Part shown: piece by piece, positions 62,182 through 64,000 of the stretch | How positions within the stretch are numbered: position 1 is the first letter of the stretch | Layout of the letters: the number at the start of each line of letters is the position of its first letter | Assembly (NCBI GenBank): GCA_963734725.1 | Contig: CAVTIX010000021.1 | Span: 229,313 to 293,312, forward strand | Reading direction: 5' to 3' | DNA: 64,000 nucleotides | DNA from: DASXKD01 sp963734725 | GTDB lineage: Bacteria; Actinomycetota; Actinomycetes; Streptosporangiales; Streptosporangiaceae | Translations under genes and position numbers: made by a program | The notes under the pieces: model-generated | Seen by the model: only the letters and a program-made list of their open reading frames with translations | Database searches by the model: none | What the model was told of the DNA's origin: nothing

Positions 62182-62334
62182 CGCGATCCGCTGGCGCCGG
62201 CGAGCCCGATCCGGGGAATCCAGCCCTCCGGGTGACGAGGGCCTCCCGGTGCCAGCAAGCGCGATCAGGCTCAATTAAGACCTGCCGGGTCGGCGCTCGC
62301 CGAGACCGCGGTTTGCATGACCGTGTCCAGATAG

Positions 62335-62408
62335 CGAAGAGCGCCCCGGTTCTGGGAGATTACGCGGTAACCACACCATGGCAATTTCTCAGGCAGGAGC
62401 GCTCTTCG
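62335..62408 (+). repeat. 10-bp inverted repeat around the IS1380 transposase start region
   Basis: CGAAGAGCGC (62335-62344) and GCGCTCTTCG (62399-62408) are perfectly complementary, 54 bases apart. The right arm lies between the ribosome-binding site and the ATG at 62411, so an mRNA that enters from outside could fold and hide the start. Confidence 0.5.
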
Positions 62409-62410
62409 TC

Positions 62411-63844
62411 ATGCAGGATACGCGCTGGGACCACGCGCTGAAAGTGACCGGGGACGGCGAGGGCCTGGTCGGGCACGCCGGGGCGGTGCTGCTGCGCAAG
62501 CTGGCCGACCAGGCCGGGCTGACCGCCGCGCTAGGGCCGGCGCTGGCGCGGGCCGGGAAGTTCCCGCTGGTGGACCGGGGCATCGCGCTGGTGTCCATGG
62601 CGGTGGCGATCGTGCTCGGGGCGACCAGCATGACCGACATCACCCTGCTGGCCCACCACGCCCCGGTGCTGGGCGCCGAGCCCAGCGACACCACGGTGCG
62701 GCGGACGCTGGAGCTGGCTGATCCCCGCACCCTGGACAAGGTCGCCCGGGCGCGGGCGACGGTCCGGGCGCACGTCTGGTCGCTGATCACGGCGAGGCCG
62801 GCCGGGTTCCCGTGGCTGGCCATCGCCGGGAAGCTGCTGGCGGGCTGGCTGGTGATCGACATGGACGCCACGCTGATCACCGCCCGCAGCGACAAGGAAG
62901 GCGCCGCTCCCACGTTCAAGAAAGGCTACGGCTTCCATCCACTGGGTGCCTGGCTGGCCAATACCGCCGAGTCGCTGGCGATGCTGCTGCGCCCTGGCAA
63001 CGCCGGGTCGAACACCGTCACCGATCATGCCGCGGTGCTAGGCGCGGCGATCGCGCAGATCCCCGCGCGGAGGCGGTCCAGGCTGCTGGTCCGCGTCGAC
63101 GGGGCCGGCGCCACCCACGAGCTGGTCAAGCACCTGCTGTCGCTGTCCTCCCGGCGCCGCACGGTGCTGTTCACCTGCGGCTGGATGATCACCGGCGCCG
63201 ACGAGCAGGCGATCCGGCTGCTGCCCGCCGCGGCCTGGCAGGCCGCCGTGGACCAGGACGGCAGCGTGCAAGAAGACAAGCACGTCGCCGAGATCACCCA
63301 CCTGACCAGCCGGGCCGCCGGCTGGCCGGCCGGGCTGCGGTGGATCGTGCGCCGCACCAAACCCTCGCGCCGGCAGAGCAAGAACCTGACCGCCTTCGAG
63401 CGGGCCACCGGCTGGCGGTACTCCATCATCGTGACCAACATCCCCGCCGCCGGCGGGATCCGCGGCGTGCCCGGCAGCCACCACCCCCAGTTCATCGACG
63501 TGCTGCACCGCGAGCACGCCGTGGTCGAGGACCGGGTCCGGACGAACAAGGCGATGGGCCTGCGGAACCTGCCATCGAAGACCTGGCAGGTGAACCGCGG
63601 CTGGGTGCTGGCCGCGAACATCGCCGCCGACCTGTCCGCCTGGTGCCGGCTGCTCGGCCTGTACGACTGCGACGACCTCAAGGACGCCGAGCCCGACACG
63701 CTGCGCTACCGGCTCTTGAGCCTGCCCGCCCGGCTGGTCCGCCACGCCCGCAACCGCGTGCTCAAGATCAGCGCGACCTGGCCGTGGAAGGAGGCGTTCA
63801 CCACCTGCTGGCAGCGGCTGTGCGCCCTGCCCGCACCCGCCTGA
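62411..63844 (+). mobile_element. IS1380-family transposase gene
   Basis: 477 residues from ATG 62411 (AGGAG upstream); an ATG at 62378 would add 11 residues. IS1380 pattern: TRWDHALKVTGDGEGLVGHA at the start, WLVIDMDATLITARS with the first acid, LLVRVDGAGATHELVKHL with the second and the C-terminal EDRVRTNKAMGLRNLPSKTW then NRGWVLAANIAADLSAW with the final Glu region. The frame is intact. The right end of the IS is not certain within the window, so its termini and duplication are undefined. Confidence 0.88.
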
Positions 63845-64000
63845 CCAGCACCCCGTCCCTGCGACCCGGAAAGGAGACCGCCCCGGCGCGGGTCGAAGCC
63901 GGTGCCGCCCCGAGCACATCGGGCCAGCGACACCACCCGCCGGGAACCGCGCAACCAGACACCACGGCCGAAAACCGGCACAACACGATCAGTAACGAGG

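Overview
This 64 kb window is high-GC DNA from an actinomycete-type bacterium (phylum Actinomycetota). The evidence is the strong G/C third-position bias, frequent GTG/TTG starts, 4-base ATGA/GTGA gene overlaps, leaderless promoters, and families typical of the phylum: TIGR02569-type kinase, DUF1707, PPOX flavin proteins, NarL-type two-component systems, ECF sigma factors and PRC-barrel proteins. I cannot name a genus. No rRNA, intact tRNA or CRISPR array was seen.

Layout. (1) 1-25 kb looks chromosomal: an ABC exporter divergent from a NarL-type sensor kinase/regulator pair; asparaginase; an ECF sigma factor with a SnoaL-like tail; a GH79-like glycosidase; PRC-barrel proteins; a phosphoesterase lipoprotein; a PadR-membrane protein operon; a TPR-LuxR regulator; a peroxiredoxin; a sigma/anti-sigma pair; SDR, MOSC and SnoaL proteins; and an ArsR-SRPBCC-reductase cluster with matching operators. 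(2) 25.6-56.0 kb is accessory DNA punctuated by four direct repeats of about 52-55 bp. Read on the minus strand, each is the 3' half of a tRNA-Tyr gene, from the anticodon loop to the acceptor end. They delimit three segments. A-B (10 kb) holds a DUF5615-type toxin-antitoxin pair and a Wadjet type II (jetABCD) anti-plasmid locus. B-C (3.4 kb) holds a serine beta-lactamase-like hydrolase, a cyclic-nucleotide-binding protein and a VOC protein. C-D (16.8 kb) holds a toxin with a beheaded antitoxin, an IS110 remnant, a SulP transporter, a secreted phosphoesterase, a chemoreceptor stub, an oxidoreductase, a hemerythrin protein, a GT39-like glycosyltransferase and several gene fragments. No integrase is visible. 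(3) 56-64 kb carries DUF1707 and lipoprotein genes, a complete IS1634-family element with target-site duplication, gene fragments, a HAD hydrolase and an IS1380-family transposase at the window edge.

Decay is a strong theme. Frameshifts interrupt jetA, jetD, a PRC-barrel gene, a glycosyltransferase (at a 7-base homopolymer), a DUF1707 gene and the IS110 transposase. 5'- or 3'-truncated remnants of ArsR, YCII, AlkA-type glycosylase, alcohol dehydrogenase, phosphoesterase and 2Fe-2S (FhuF-like) genes are scattered between intact genes. Raw-read confirmation is needed to separate true decay from indel errors in the assembly.

The most interesting feature is the tRNA-Tyr half-gene repeat array. 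It resembles serial insertions at one tRNA gene, each bringing a small integrase-less cargo cassette, and the Wadjet defence locus fits tightly inside one cassette.
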